Of a DNA stretch of 64,000 bases, positions 18,775 to 26,450 are shown one piece after another. The notes under the pieces were generated by a model. That model had not been told where the DNA came from. It was given only the letters and a program-made list of their open reading frames with translations, and ran no database searches. The position numbers and the translations under genes were made by a program. Within the stretch, counting starts at the first letter, position 1. Each line of letters starts with the position of its first letter. Location: positions 399,971 to 463,970 of the forward strand of contig NZ_AVPS01000003.1 of assembly GCF_000768345.1 (NCBI RefSeq), written 5' to 3'. This stretch comes from Lysobacter concretionis Ko07 = DSM 16239. GTDB taxonomy: Bacteria > Pseudomonadota > Gammaproteobacteria > Xanthomonadales > Xanthomonadaceae.

Positions 18775-19518
18775 ATGCCGCAGCGAAGCATGCCGCAGCC
18801 AGGTGCGGCGAAGACCCTCCAGCGGACGCCCGTCCCCGGCCCGGCCTTCATCCGCCTGCTGGCGCGCCTTGCCGATACCGGTGTCGATGTCCGCCCGTCC
18901 CCACTCGCACTGTCGCAGCGGCTCAGCCAATGGATCGACTGGAACCGCGCCGTCGCCCTGTCGAAGGCACTGGACGGCCGTCTCCCCGACGCGGTCGACG
19001 ATGCACCGGGTTGTGATCGCAATGAAGAAAACGAATGTGCGCGTGTCCGGACCGCTTTGGTGAATGCCATTGCCGAGGTGTCGGCGCTGGTCGAAAAAAT
19101 CCCGGCTGATGCCGCAATGGACTACCCCGTCTTCCGCGAGCGTCATCTCGACCTGCAACGGACGATGCAGGCGGAGACCGGTCGCCTGCGCGGCCGGCTG
19201 CGCGACCGGCTCACGCAGCAATCGGCGCAGCTTGCGCGGTTGGCGGAAGTGGATGCGGTAATGGAACTGACCCTGAGCCCGCGCGAGCAGACCCTGCTGG
19301 CGACCGTGCCCGTCCTGCTGGGAAAACACTTCGACCGCCTGCGCGAGGCCGCGCAGACCGCAGCGGCCGATCTGCAATCCGGCGATGGCGAAATCACCCT
19401 CCCGCCCGGCAGCTGGCTGAACCTCTTCCGCCAGGACCTGCAGAGCGTGCTGCTGGCCGAACTCGAACTCCGTTTCCACCCCGTCGAAGGCCTGCTTGCA
19501 GCGCTTCGTACCCGATAG
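18775..19518 (+). CDS. DUF3348 family protein, first gene of a motor-like operon
   Basis: Protein of 247 residues, predicted cytosolic, with no membrane segment. The family is recognised by FIRLLARLADTGVDVRPSPLALSQRLSQWIDWNRAVALSKAL (25-66) and by a C-terminal SWLNLFRQDLQSVLLAELELRFHPVEGLLAALR. Much of it is helical and Arg/Leu-rich. Function is unknown. Ten bases separate its stop from the DUF802 start, and four genes run without a gap to 22960. Because it always seems to travel with a MotA/ExbB-like and an OmpA/MotB-like partner in related bacteria (from memory), I infer it is a cytoplasmic component of the same complex. Confidence 0.8.
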   Translation: MPQRSMPQPGAAKTLQRTPVPGPAFIRLLARLADTGVDVRPSPLALSQRLSQWIDWNRAVALSKALDGRLPDAVDDAPGCDRNEENECARVRTALVNAIAEVSALVEKIPADAAMDYPVFRERHLDLQRTMQAETGRLRGRLRDRLTQQSAQLARLAEVDAVMELTLSPREQTLLATVPVLLGKHFDRLREAAQTAAADLQSGDGEITLPPGSWLNLFRQDLQSVLLAELELRFHPVEGLLAALRTR

Positions 19519-19528
19519 CCGGAACCCC

Positions 19529-21628
19529 ATGCCCAGAAATACTCCGCTCCATGTCGTGCTTGTGGTCGTCTTCCTCGTCGGCCTGGCAGCCGTCGGCTGG
19601 ATCGGCGCCGGCTATGTCGGCACCAACCTGCTCGGCGTCGCCGTCACTTTGATGATCGCCGCCGGCTACCTCGCCGGCGCGCTGGAACTGCACCGCTACC
19701 GGCAGGCCAGCGCGACGCTGACGCAGGCCGTGACAACTGCGGGCAGCGCCGTTTCCGGCCTTCGCGACTGGCTCGACCGCCTGCACCCGAGCCTGCGCAA
19801 CGCGGTGCGGCTGCGGATCGAAGGCGAGCGCATCGCGTTGCCCGGGCCGGCGCTGACGCCGTATCTGGTCGGCCTGCTGGTGCTGCTGGGCATGCTCGGC
19901 ACGCTGATGGGCATGATGGCGACCCTGCGCGGCACCGGTCTGGCACTGGAAAGCGCGAGCGATCTGGAAGCGATCCGCGGCTCACTCGGCGCGCCCGTGA
20001 AAGGTCTGGCGTTTGCGTTCGGCACCTCGATCGCCGGCGTGGCCAGCTCCGCGATGCTCGGTCTGCTGTCCGCGCTGTGCCGCCGCGAACGCCTGCAGGC
20101 CGTGCAGCAGCTCGACGTGGAAATCGCCACCACCCTGCGCCCGCATTCGCAGGCCTGGCAGCGCGAGGAAGCCTTCCGCCTGCTGCAGCAACAGACCAGC
20201 CTGATGCCCACGCTGATCGACCGGCTGCAGACGATGGTCGCCACCATCGAGCAGCAGAACCTGGCTGCCAGCGAACGGCAGGCCGCCGGCCAGCAGGACT
20301 TCCACGCCCGCGCCGAAGCGTCCCATGTGCGACTGGCCGCCTCGCTGGAGCAATCCCTGAAGACCGGCGTGGCCGACAGCGCCCAGGCCGTCGTCGCGGC
20401 ACTGCATCCGGTGGTCGGGACCACGATGACCGGCCTCGCGCGCGAAACCGCGGCGATGCAGACCACCGTCACCCAGGCCGTGCAGCAGCAACTGGACGGG
20501 CTGGCGGCCGGCATCGAAGCCGCCACGCGGACCGCCGCTGGCCACTGGACTGCGACCGCGACCGCGCAGCAGCAAGCCAACGACCGCCTCGTCGACGACC
20601 TGCGCAGCTCACTGAGTCAGTTCGCCGACACCTTCGAGCAACGCTCGACCGGCCTGCTGGATGCGGTTTCGACCCGGCTCGACGCGAGCTCGGACCACAC
20701 CGCGAACGCCTGGAACCTCGCGCTGTCGCGGCAGGAAGCCCTCAACGAACAGCTGGCGACCCGCAACGAGCAGGCACTCGCCTCTGCCGCCGCCAGTTTC
20801 GAGGACCGCGCCGGCGCGCTGGTCGAGGTACTGCAGCAGGCGCATGCCGAACTGCAGACGGTGCTGGAGTCACGCGACCAGCAACGGCTGGCGCAGTGGT
20901 CCGACGCGTTCGGCTCGATGACGACCGCGCTGAGTCAGCACTGGGAACAAAGCAGCGAGCGCGTCGCCGACCGGCAACAGGCCATCTGCGACACCCTGGC
21001 GCGCACCGCCGGCGAGATATCGGCGCAGACGCAGGCCCACGCGAGCGACACCATCGCCGAGATCTCCCGTCTCGTGGAAGCCGCCTCGGAAGCCCCCCGG
21101 GCCGCCGCCGAGGTGATTGCCGAACTGCGGCAAAAACTGTCCGACAGCATGGTCCGCGACAACGCCATGCTCGACGAGCGCAGCCGCCTGCTGGCCACGC
21201 TGGAAACCCTGCTCGACGCCGTCAACCACGCCTCCACCGAACAACGCACCGCCGTGGACGCGCTGGTCGGCACCACCGCCGACCTGCTCGAGCGCGTCGG
21301 CGCCCGCTTCACCGACCACATCGAAACCGAGACCGGCAAGCTCGGCACCGCGGCGGCGCACGTCACCGCCGGCGCGGTCGAAGTGGCCAGCCTCGGCGAC
21401 GCGTTCGGCGCGGCGGTGCAGGCGTTCGGCCAGTCGAGCGAGGCGCTGGGCGAACGCCTGCAGCACATCGAAACCGCGCTCGACAAATCGCTCGCCCGCA
21501 GCGACGAGCAGTTGGCCTACTACGTCGCGCAGGCACGGGAAGTCGTCGACCTCAGCCTGCTGTCGCAGCAGCAGATCATCGGCGAGCTGCAACACCTCGC
21601 CCGCGCGGCCGAGACCCAAGCCGGATGA
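19529..21628 (+). CDS. DUF802 protein: MotA/TolQ/ExbB-like channel subunit with long helical tail
   Basis: Protein of 699 residues. Hydrophobic segments are at about 8-28, 33-52, 110-132 and 158-183. The last two carry GLLVLLGMLGTLMGMMATL and AFAFGTSIAGVASSAMLGLL, which match the third and fourth helices of MotA/TolQ/ExbB channel subunits, with the small-residue and Thr pattern of the ion path (Thr125, Thr167). Residues 190-699 are almost wholly alpha-helical, rich in Ala, Gln, Glu and Ser, with repeated coiled-coil-like segments. This layout recalls the tail of ZorA in Zorya systems. Its stop overlaps the next gene's ATG (ATGA). A proton- or sodium-driven role is inferred from the architecture. 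Confidence 0.78.
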   Translation: MPRNTPLHVVLVVVFLVGLAAVGWIGAGYVGTNLLGVAVTLMIAAGYLAGALELHRYRQASATLTQAVTTAGSAVSGLRDWLDRLHPSLRNAVRLRIEGERIALPGPALTPYLVGLLVLLGMLGTLMGMMATLRGTGLALESASDLEAIRGSLGAPVKGLAFAFGTSIAGVASSAMLGLLSALCRRERLQAVQQLDVEIATTLRPHSQAWQREEAFRLLQQQTSLMPTLIDRLQTMVATIEQQNLAASERQAAGQQDFHARAEASHVRLAASLEQSLKTGVADSAQAVVAALHPVVGTTMTGLARETAAMQTTVTQAVQQQLDGLAAGIEAATRTAAGHWTATATAQQQANDRLVDDLRSSLSQFADTFEQRSTGLLDAVSTRLDASSDHTANAWNLALSRQEALNEQLATRNEQALASAAASFEDRAGALVEVLQQAHAELQTVLESRDQQRLAQWSDAFGSMTTALSQHWEQSSERVADRQQAICDTLARTAGEISAQTQAHASDTIAEISRLVEAASEAPRAAAEVIAELRQKLSDSMVRDNAMLDERSRLLATLETLLDAVNHASTEQRTAVDALVGTTADLLERVGARFTDHIETETGKLGTAAAHVTAGAVEVASLGDAFGAAVQAFGQSSEALGERLQHIETALDKSLARSDEQLAYYVAQAREVVDLSLLSQQQIIGELQHLARAAETQAG

Positions 21629-22287
21629 GCGACGAGATCGAGCTGGAAGGCGAATCCACCGCGACCACCTGGGCCGCGTTCGGCGACCTGATGTCGGTGC
21701 TGCTGGGCGCGTTCGTGCTGATCCTGGCCGGCGTCATCGGCGTGCAGCTGCAGCTGTCGAACCAGCTGGACGAGGCGGTCAAGCAACGCCAGGCCGAGGC
21801 GCAGCGCCTGAAAACCCTGGAGCAGGCCCTCGCCGCACCGCTGGCTGCGGGCCGCGTCACCGTCATCAACGGCCGCATCGGCATCAGCGGCAGCGTGCTG
21901 TTCGCGCTGAACTCCGACCAGCTCCAGACCGAAGGCCACGAACTGCTGCAAAGCCTGGCCGCGCCGCTGTCGGAGTACCTGCAGTCGCGCGACGAGATCC
22001 TGATGGTGAGCGGCTTCACCGACGACCGGCCGGTGCTGGGCAGCAACCGCCGCTTCGCCGACAACCTCGAACTCTCCGCCGCCCGCGCGATGACCGTCAC
22101 CCGCCGCCTGATCGCCGCCGGCGTGCCGGCTTCCTCGGTATTCGCCGCAGCGTTCGGCGCCGAACAGCCGGTCAGCTCCAACGACGACGAAGCCGGACGC
22201 GCCCGAAACCGCCGGGTGGAGATCGCGCCGATTCCCAGGCCGAAAACGGACATGCCGAAGACGGGCACCGGGTCCGATGCCGGGTAA
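21625..22287 (+). CDS. OmpA/MotB-like protein, partner of the DUF802 subunit
   Basis: Protein of 220 residues. A single membrane helix (about 19-42) begins AAFGDLMSVLLGAFVLIL; Asp21 sits where MotB, ExbD and ZorB have their ion-carrying Asp. A short helical linker (45-75) leads to an OmpA peptidoglycan-binding domain with VSGFTDDRPV, the NLELSAARAMTVTRRLI helix and DEAGRARNRRVEI. So it should be an inner-membrane stator anchored to peptidoglycan. The ATG overlaps the DUF802 stop and its own 3' end overlaps the DUF2894 gene by 11 bases, so stoichiometry is probably set by coupled translation. Confidence 0.83.
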   Translation: MSDEIELEGESTATTWAAFGDLMSVLLGAFVLILAGVIGVQLQLSNQLDEAVKQRQAEAQRLKTLEQALAAPLAAGRVTVINGRIGISGSVLFALNSDQLQTEGHELLQSLAAPLSEYLQSRDEILMVSGFTDDRPVLGSNRRFADNLELSAARAMTVTRRLIAAGVPASSVFAAAFGAEQPVSSNDDEAGRARNRRVEIAPIPRPKTDMPKTGTGSDAG

Positions 22288-22960
22288 CGCCGACATCCGC
22301 TCGCTGCTCGATGCCTGGCGCGGACAAGGCGCCGACCACGCCGACCCGCTGCGCTTTGGCGTGATCGCTGCCCTGGCGCAGCGCGCCGACCGCCACGACG
22401 GCGCGGTGCGGAAACTGCTGCAGGACCGCCTTAAAGTGCTGGTGGATAGCTACACGAGCGCAATTGCCGGAATGGACGCCATCAGCAAGGCTGCCGAAAT
22501 GCCGTCCGCCGATGAAGCCCGACTTGCGGCTTCCGGCCCGTTGAAGGATTTGCTCGACCATCTGGGCGCTTCACAAGGCCCACCCGGCCTGCGTCCCAAT
22601 GCGGACAGCGTGGCTACCGCGTCTCCACCCACCCCTGCATCGCTGCCGTTACTGGACGAGTTCCAGCAACTCTGGAGCCGCATCCGCACCGACAGCCAGC
22701 TGCGCCAATCACTGGACTCGGCCCCCGAAGATGCCGGCCCGCTCCACTCCAGCACTCTGCTCCATCGCGCGATGACCCTGATGCACGAAGCCGCGCCGGG
22801 CTACCTGCAGCACTTCATCGCCTACGCCGACGCGCTGTCGTGGATGGAGCAGCTGCAGGAGGACGGCGTGCTGGATACCCACACCACGTCCCGCAGCACC
22901 GATTCCAAAACCGCCGGCAAACCGCGCACACGCAAGCGCGCGAAACCGCAGCGCGCCTAG
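22277..22960 (+). CDS. DUF2894 family protein, last gene of the motor-like operon
   Basis: Protein of 227 residues, predicted soluble. It begins IRSLLDAWRGQGADHADPLRFGVIAALAQRA and contains FQQLWSRIRTDSQLRQSLDSAPEDAGPLHSSTLLHRAMTLM, the pattern I associate with DUF2894. It ends in a basic tail (KTAGKPRTRKRAKPQRA) that could bind nucleic acid or acidic lipid. Function is unknown. The TAG stop lies at the very start of an interspersed repeat. Overlap with the OmpA-like gene shows it belongs to the same transcription and translation unit. Confidence 0.78.
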   Translation: MPGNADIRSLLDAWRGQGADHADPLRFGVIAALAQRADRHDGAVRKLLQDRLKVLVDSYTSAIAGMDAISKAAEMPSADEARLAASGPLKDLLDHLGASQGPPGLRPNADSVATASPPTPASLPLLDEFQQLWSRIRTDSQLRQSLDSAPEDAGPLHSSTLLHRAMTLMHEAAPGYLQHFIAYADALSWMEQLQEDGVLDTHTTSRSTDSKTAGKPRTRKRAKPQRA

Positions 22961-23048
22961 TCAGGGTCAGAACAACTCGGCTTTTGCCCGTCATTCCCGC
23001 GAAAGCGGGAACCCAGAGCCTCTGCTGTCAATAACTTGAAATAACTGG
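22961..23048 (+). repeat. Interspersed repeat with ATTCCCGC...GCGGGAA palindrome
   Basis: The element begins TCAGGGTCAGAACAAC, contains the palindrome ATTCCCGCGAAAGCGGGAA and continues CCCAGAGCCTCTGCTGTCAA, TAACTTGAA. Relatives occur at 44824-44970 and 55734-55820. The palindrome resembles dRS3-like or REP elements found in many proteobacteria. It fills the gap after the DUF2894 gene and could also act as its terminator. Confidence 0.75.
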
Positions 23049-23140
23049 ATATTGCCCTCTCCGCTCACGCACCCGCCAACACCGGTCATAGTTGCCCGTC
23101 GCCCCACGACAACCGCCCGCAAAGACCAGGAGACAACGTC

Positions 23141-23503
23141 ATGCCCTACATCGACGGCTTCGTCATCGCAGTCCCGACCGCCAACAAGCAGAAGTTCATC
23201 GACCACGCCCGGCTCGGCGATGCGGTGTTCATGGAATACGGCGCCACCCGCGTGGTCGAGTGTTGGGGCGACGACGTCCCGGCCGGCAAGCAGACCGACT
23301 TCCAGCGCGCCGTCCAGGCCAAGGAGGACGAGAGCATCGTCTTCTCCTGGATCGAATGGCCCGACAAGGCGACCCGCGATGCCGCCTTCAAGAAAATGAT
23401 GGAGGACCCGCGGATGGATCCGAAGATCAATCCGATGCCGTTCGACGGCGCGCGGATGATCTATGGCGGGTTCCAGCCGGTGGTGGAACTGGGATCGGCC
23501 TGA
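23141..23503 (+). CDS. DUF1428 family protein (YbaA-like)
   Basis: Protein of 120 residues with the family pattern MPYIDGFVIAVPTANKQKF, VVECWGDDVPAGKQTDF and DPRMDPKINPMPFDGARMIYGGF. The fold is a ferredoxin-like alpha/beta barrel half, as in the dimeric alpha/beta barrel (ABM-like) superfamily. No enzyme reaction is established. AGGAGA lies seven bases upstream of the ATG. It is a single gene followed by a strong terminator. Confidence 0.88.
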   Translation: MPYIDGFVIAVPTANKQKFIDHARLGDAVFMEYGATRVVECWGDDVPAGKQTDFQRAVQAKEDESIVFSWIEWPDKATRDAAFKKMMEDPRMDPKINPMPFDGARMIYGGFQPVVELGSA

Positions 23504-23532
23504 CCGGCGGCGTCACCGTCCCTCTGAATACC

Positions 23533-23568
23533 AAGGCAGCGCCCGCACCTCACGGGCGCTGCCTTGTT
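23533..23568 (+). terminator. Intrinsic terminator after the DUF1428 gene
   Basis: A perfect 13-bp stem (23533-23545 with 23553-23565) with a 7-nt loop is followed by GTTTG. It lies between two convergent genes and may serve both. Confidence 0.85.
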
Positions 23569-23579
23569 TGCGCGTGGCG

Positions 23580-24110
23580 TCAGTGTTGCGGCTGGACACC
23601 GAGGTAGGCGCCGGCGACATCGAGCGTGGCCCACAGCTCATCGCGCTCGATCTTGTACGCGCGGTCGAACAGCTGTTCCGCGGTCGCGCGATCACCGTTC
23701 AGCAGGTAGTACGCACCCACTTCCGCCAGATCCTTTACGTCCTTCGGATTGGCCTGCAGGTACCGGTCGAACAACGGCTTGGCCTTGTCCCATTCGCCCG
23801 CCTCCTGGTACACGCGGGCAATCCGGAAGACGTCGCTGTCCTCGTGCTTGCCGGTCAGCAGCGCGTCGAAGATCGCCACGCCCTCGGCCTTGAGACCGCC
23901 CAGGTAATACGCCCGGCCCACGCCGATGCGCTCCCAGCTGCCGTTCTTCCCCGCCTGCACCAGGGCGACATCCAGCAGCGCCCGCGCCGCCGCCTGTGGG
24001 TCCTGGTCGCGATACATCGTCGGCCCCGGCTCCGGCCGGGCCCCATGACCCACGCCAATGCCGGCCACGAATACGAACGCGACGACCGCAGCGAGCTTCA
24101 GATTCCTCAT
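23580..24110 (-). CDS. Secreted or membrane-anchored TPR protein
   Basis: Protein of 176 residues. A hydrophobic N-terminus (5-23) is an export signal or anchor. The rest consists of about three tetratricopeptide-like repeats, for example SDVFRIARVYQEAGEWDKAKPLFDRYLQANP (about 92-122) and KDLAEVGAYYLLNGDRATAEQLFDRAYKI. TPRs mediate protein-protein contacts, so an adaptor role in the periplasm is likely, but no partner is indicated. It is a single gene convergent with the DUF1428 gene. Confidence 0.75.
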   Translation of the reverse strand: MRNLKLAAVVAFVFVAGIGVGHGARPEPGPTMYRDQDPQAAARALLDVALVQAGKNGSWERIGVGRAYYLGGLKAEGVAIFDALLTGKHEDSDVFRIARVYQEAGEWDKAKPLFDRYLQANPKDVKDLAEVGAYYLLNGDRATAEQLFDRAYKIERDELWATLDVAGAYLGVQPQH

Positions 24111-24230
24111 TCCCTTCCCCAGTTGATGTCGGTGGTTGTTCCCCGCGACCGCTTCTGTCCACGGCCGCTCGGCGCAACTTAGCAGCCACGGCAGCGATAC
24201 GCGCAGACCTTGCCTGCGTTGCTCCGAAAA

Positions 24231-24911
24231 CTACAGACCAAACCGCCGCAGATCGAACTCCGCCAGCTCACCGATCCGCCCGATCACGAGATCCGGCGGT
24301 GGATCGATCACGACCCCGACCGCCTCCTCGGCGTAATGCCCCTGGCGCACGAACACCGTGGTCAGGCGCGCGCCCAGCACCTGTTTCATCTCGGCCAACA
24401 AGCGCGGTTTGTCATCGACCATCACGTAACGGCGGGCCGGAAACCGGCGCTGCACCGCACCCAGCATGTCCTGCTTGTGCAGGTAGATCAGCACCCGGCC
24501 CTGCAACGCCTCCCACAGCCCCGAGCGCTGCACCTTGCGCGGCTGGAACACCACGTCGCCATCGGACAAGATCACCGGCGTGCCGAGCGTGTGCAGATGC
24601 TCGATGGCCGCCATCGCGCCCGGATACAGCCGCTGCGCGAACGGGTAGTCGAGCATGAAGCCGGACATCTGCAGCAGGTCGGGGTCGTCATCCAGGCCCT
24701 CGCGGAACGCCTGCAAGGTCGCGAGGTAATCCGCGTAACCCAGCTCGATGCGGCCGCTGTCGTAAAGCGCCCAGTAACGCCGCGCCTGATCCACGCCGAA
24801 ATCCCGCCGCAGGCGCGCGTCCAGATCGGCCTTGAAACGGTCGTTGTCGAGCAGCGTGTTGTCGACGTCGAGCAGGAACACGACGTCGCGGGTGGGTTCG
24901 GGTTTCAGCAT
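24231..24911 (-). CDS. HAD superfamily hydrolase
   Basis: Protein of 226 residues. Motif I is FLLDVDNTLLDNDRF (12-26) with the nucleophile Asp15, motif II is VILSDGDVVFQP, a lysine follows in QRSGLWEALQGR or nearby, and motif IV is YVMVDDKPRLL. A helical cap (about 25-95) places it among C1-cap phosphatases. The substrate cannot be inferred. It stands between the TPR gene and the transposase remnant bordering the integron-like island, so it marks the chromosomal side of that island. Confidence 0.82.
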   Translation of the reverse strand: MLKPEPTRDVVFLLDVDNTLLDNDRFKADLDARLRRDFGVDQARRYWALYDSGRIELGYADYLATLQAFREGLDDDPDLLQMSGFMLDYPFAQRLYPGAMAAIEHLHTLGTPVILSDGDVVFQPRKVQRSGLWEALQGRVLIYLHKQDMLGAVQRRFPARRYVMVDDKPRLLAEMKQVLGARLTTVFVRQGHYAEEAVGVVIDPPPDLVIGRIGELAEFDLRRFGL

Positions 24912-24965
24912 GGCGGGTCCGCTCTGATTGCAACAAGCGTGCCGGGGCCTGCGTAGACGGGGTGT

Positions 24966-25046
24966 TTGGCCGCCAGATGCCGGCAGGCCGGTATCAGCAC
25001 GCCGACGTACTACAACTGGAAATCGAAGTACGGCGGCCTTGAGGCC
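24966..25046 (+). pseudogene. Remnant of an IS3-family OrfA transposase
   Basis: About 27 codons encode CRQAGISTPTYYNWKSKYGG, the helix-turn-helix end of an IS3-type OrfA. An in-frame TAG lies just upstream (24954-24956) and the frame degenerates after GGLEA. No terminal inverted repeats or OrfB are visible. It is a decayed fragment at the edge of the cassette array. Confidence 0.7.
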
Positions 25047-25126
25047 CCTGTCGCGTGCGGCTTGCTACCGACCGCCGCTGGATCGCATGCACAAACTCTC
25101 CGGGGTGTTGCACTTGGAGTGTTGAT

Positions 25127-25447
25127 TCACCCCTTTGACTTCTTGGCACGGGAGGCCAGCCGCGTCTTGCGGAGCACACGCTCCGAACGCATGAGATGCA
25201 GGATAAAAACTTTACGCCCGTCATGGCGGCAGAAGATACGGCATGGCGGTTCGACGATTTGTCGGTAGCGTGAACGCTTGAGCTCTATGGGGCGACTACC
25301 ACTCTCAGGGTGATCGGCCAATTGTTCCACGTGGCCGATAACGCGGCGGACCAGCTCTGCCGCTGCCAGGGGGTTCTCAATGGCAATGTAGTCGGCAATG
25401 GCGTCCAAGTCGCTCAGAGCCGGTTCCGTCCAGACTATTTCAGCCAT
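25127..25447 (-). CDS. RelE/ParE-family toxin
   Basis: Protein of 106 residues, basic at both ends, with the ParE/RelE pattern: VWTEPALSDLDAIADYIA (5-22), HVEQLADHPESGSRP, and YRQIVEPPCRIFCRHDGRKVFILHLMRSER. ParE members poison gyrase and RelE members cut mRNA; the sequence suggests the ParE branch, but the target is not certain. Its start overlaps the 3' end of the Phd-like antitoxin gene by 13 bases, the normal toxin-after-antitoxin order. The pair lies directly behind the last attC of the cassette array in the same direction as the cassette genes. Confidence 0.85.
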   Translation of the reverse strand: MAEIVWTEPALSDLDAIADYIAIENPLAAAELVRRVIGHVEQLADHPESGSRPIELKRSRYRQIVEPPCRIFCRHDGRKVFILHLMRSERVLRKTRLASRAKKSKG

Positions 25448-25692
25448 CGGGTAAGGCGGGTCTTGGCTTGGGCATGCGAGACAACGCGACCTTCGGCAAC
25501 GGCGAGCTCACCGCGGGCAATACCCTCCAGAACGGTCATGCGTTGCTGCAGGAGCTCATAGCTCTCCACATCTACGAGGTAGGCACTGGGCAGGCCATGC
25601 TGGGTGATGAGAATAGGCGTTTTGTCCCGCTCGATGTCCGAGAGGAGTTCGGTTGCCTGGCGCTTAAGGGTGGTGACGAGTTCAGTACGCAT
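25435..25692 (-). CDS. Phd/YefM-family antitoxin
   Basis: Protein of 85 residues. The N-terminal DNA-binding fold reads LVTTLKRQATELLSDIERDKTPILITQHGLPSAYLVDVESYELL, a clear Phd/YefM pattern. The C-terminal helix should wrap and block the toxin. A near-perfect 20-bp palindrome starts three bases upstream of the ATG and is the likely autoregulatory operator. The gene overlaps and is co-translated with the ParE/RelE-like toxin gene. Confidence 0.87.
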   Translation of the reverse strand: MRTELVTTLKRQATELLSDIERDKTPILITQHGLPSAYLVDVESYELLQQRMTVLEGIARGELAVAEGRVVSHAQAKTRLTRWLK

Positions 25693-25694
25693 GA

Positions 25695-25714
25695 AGTGAC
25701 ACTACAGTGCCACT
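25695..25714. promoter_or_regulatory. Candidate operator of the toxin-antitoxin operon
   Basis: AGTGACACTACAGTGCCACT is a 20-bp near-palindrome built from two AGTGNCACT half-sites, ending three bases from the antitoxin start codon. Phd/YefM proteins repress their own operons through such sites. Confidence 0.6.
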
Positions 25715-25742
25715 CCGGTCTGCGCAAGAGATTGGGACAAAG

Positions 25743-26073
25743 GTCTAACACTCAAGTTGAGCCGAATTACAGTGCGTAGCTGACAACATGGCAAGCTATC
25801 CCTGCCATGGCATTGGTGGAACGAAGCAAGTTCGGCTTGAACGCGGTTTCTACCCTGCTCCGGGTCGGTATTACAGACCCAACAAGACCGTTTATGGCCA
25901 GAGGGAATACCCGTGGGACGGAAATGCAGTCTGGCAACCGTTGTAACCACCCGCACCGACGTCATGCAGTAACCAGGGCGGTACAAACAAACCACCATCG
26001 GTGGCCGGCGAATATCCGGTCAGGGCATTACGCGGCCGGGGTTGACGGGAAGCTTCTTACGGAATTGTTAGGG
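25743..26073 (-). repeat. attC recombination site, split by an insertion
   Basis: The site is in two parts, 25743-25843 and 26062-26073. Joined, they give about 113 bp that align along their length with the intact attC at 26334-26445, sharing GCCATGGCA, ACGAAGCAAGTTCGGCTTG and AATTGTTAGG. The core sites are GTCTAAC (25743-25749) and GTTAGGG (26067-26073). The second core overlaps the stop of the small membrane protein gene, as expected for a cassette. Confidence 0.75.
25844..26061. mobile_element. 218-bp insertion inside an attC site
   Basis: This segment interrupts the attC between its L and R parts. The trinucleotide ACG stands on both sides (25841-25843 and 26059-26061), compatible with a 3-bp target duplication such as IS3-type transposases make. 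No terminal inverted repeats are evident. One + strand frame ends NKTVYGQREYPWDGNAVWQP then stop, but it is too short to assign. Origin unknown. Confidence 0.5.
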
Positions 26074-26310
26074 CGCAGTGCGGCGAGCGATGATATAGGC
26101 GAAGAGTAAACCAAATATGCCACTCAATAAGATGCCGTTTACCAATGACAGGCCGAGGAGGTACGCAGTTACCGCGCCAAAGCTGTAGCCAGCCAGCCTG
26201 CAGGGTGCGACCTTCTTGGATCGCCAACCTTCAATCGAACATAGTTCTTGGTCAACTTTGACAGGCTGTTGGGATTGGATGTCATCTGCATCCCTCGAGA
26301 TCTCATCCAT
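26068..26310 (-). CDS. Small membrane protein, cassette gene
   Basis: Protein of 80 residues, unrecognised. The first 40 residues are hydrophilic and acidic; the last 40 (FGAVTAYLLGLSLVNGILLSGIFGLLFAYIIA) form one long or two short membrane helices. I chose the ATG at 26308-26310; the frame is open further upstream, but those codons lie in or near the attC site. The TAA stop is inside the core of the next attC, a usual arrangement for integron cassettes. Base composition is less GC-rich than the flanking chromosome. Confidence 0.55.
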   Translation of the reverse strand: MDEISRDADDIQSQQPVKVDQELCSIEGWRSKKVAPCRLAGYSFGAVTAYLLGLSLVNGILLSGIFGLLFAYIIARRTAP

Positions 26311-26333
26311 AATGTGCTGAGTATCCTCATGTG

Positions 26334-26445
26334 ATCTAACGCCTGAGTTAAGCCGACTTGCGTAGTGGAGCCAAAGCCATGGCAAGCTTTTCCTGCCATG
26401 GCTTTGGTGTAACGAAGCAAGTTCGGCTTGAACGAATTGTTAGGT
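26334..26445 (-). repeat. attC recombination site, 112 bp
   Basis: Core sites ATCTAAC (26334-26340) and GTTAGGT (26439-26445) bound inner GCCGACTT and GTTCGGCTTGAAC elements and a central imperfect hairpin, CCAAAGCCATGGCA facing TGCCATGGCTTTGG. On the minus strand it reads CCTAACAATTCGTTCAAGCC ... GGCGTTAGAT, the normal orientation behind a cassette gene. Confidence 0.9.
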
Positions 26446-26450
26446 GCTTC

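Noticed and set aside
18775..22960. Calling the motor-like operon a Zorya defence system
   Set aside because: ZorC, ZorD or ZorE homologues are not recognisable, the flanking genes are housekeeping, and the partners are DUF3348 and DUF2894. Only the stator pair is similar.
25850..25950. Small plus-strand gene ending YPWDGNAVWQPL
   Set aside because: About 33 codons, no start codon with a ribosome binding site, and it lies inside the inserted segment. It could be a fragment but cannot be supported as a gene.
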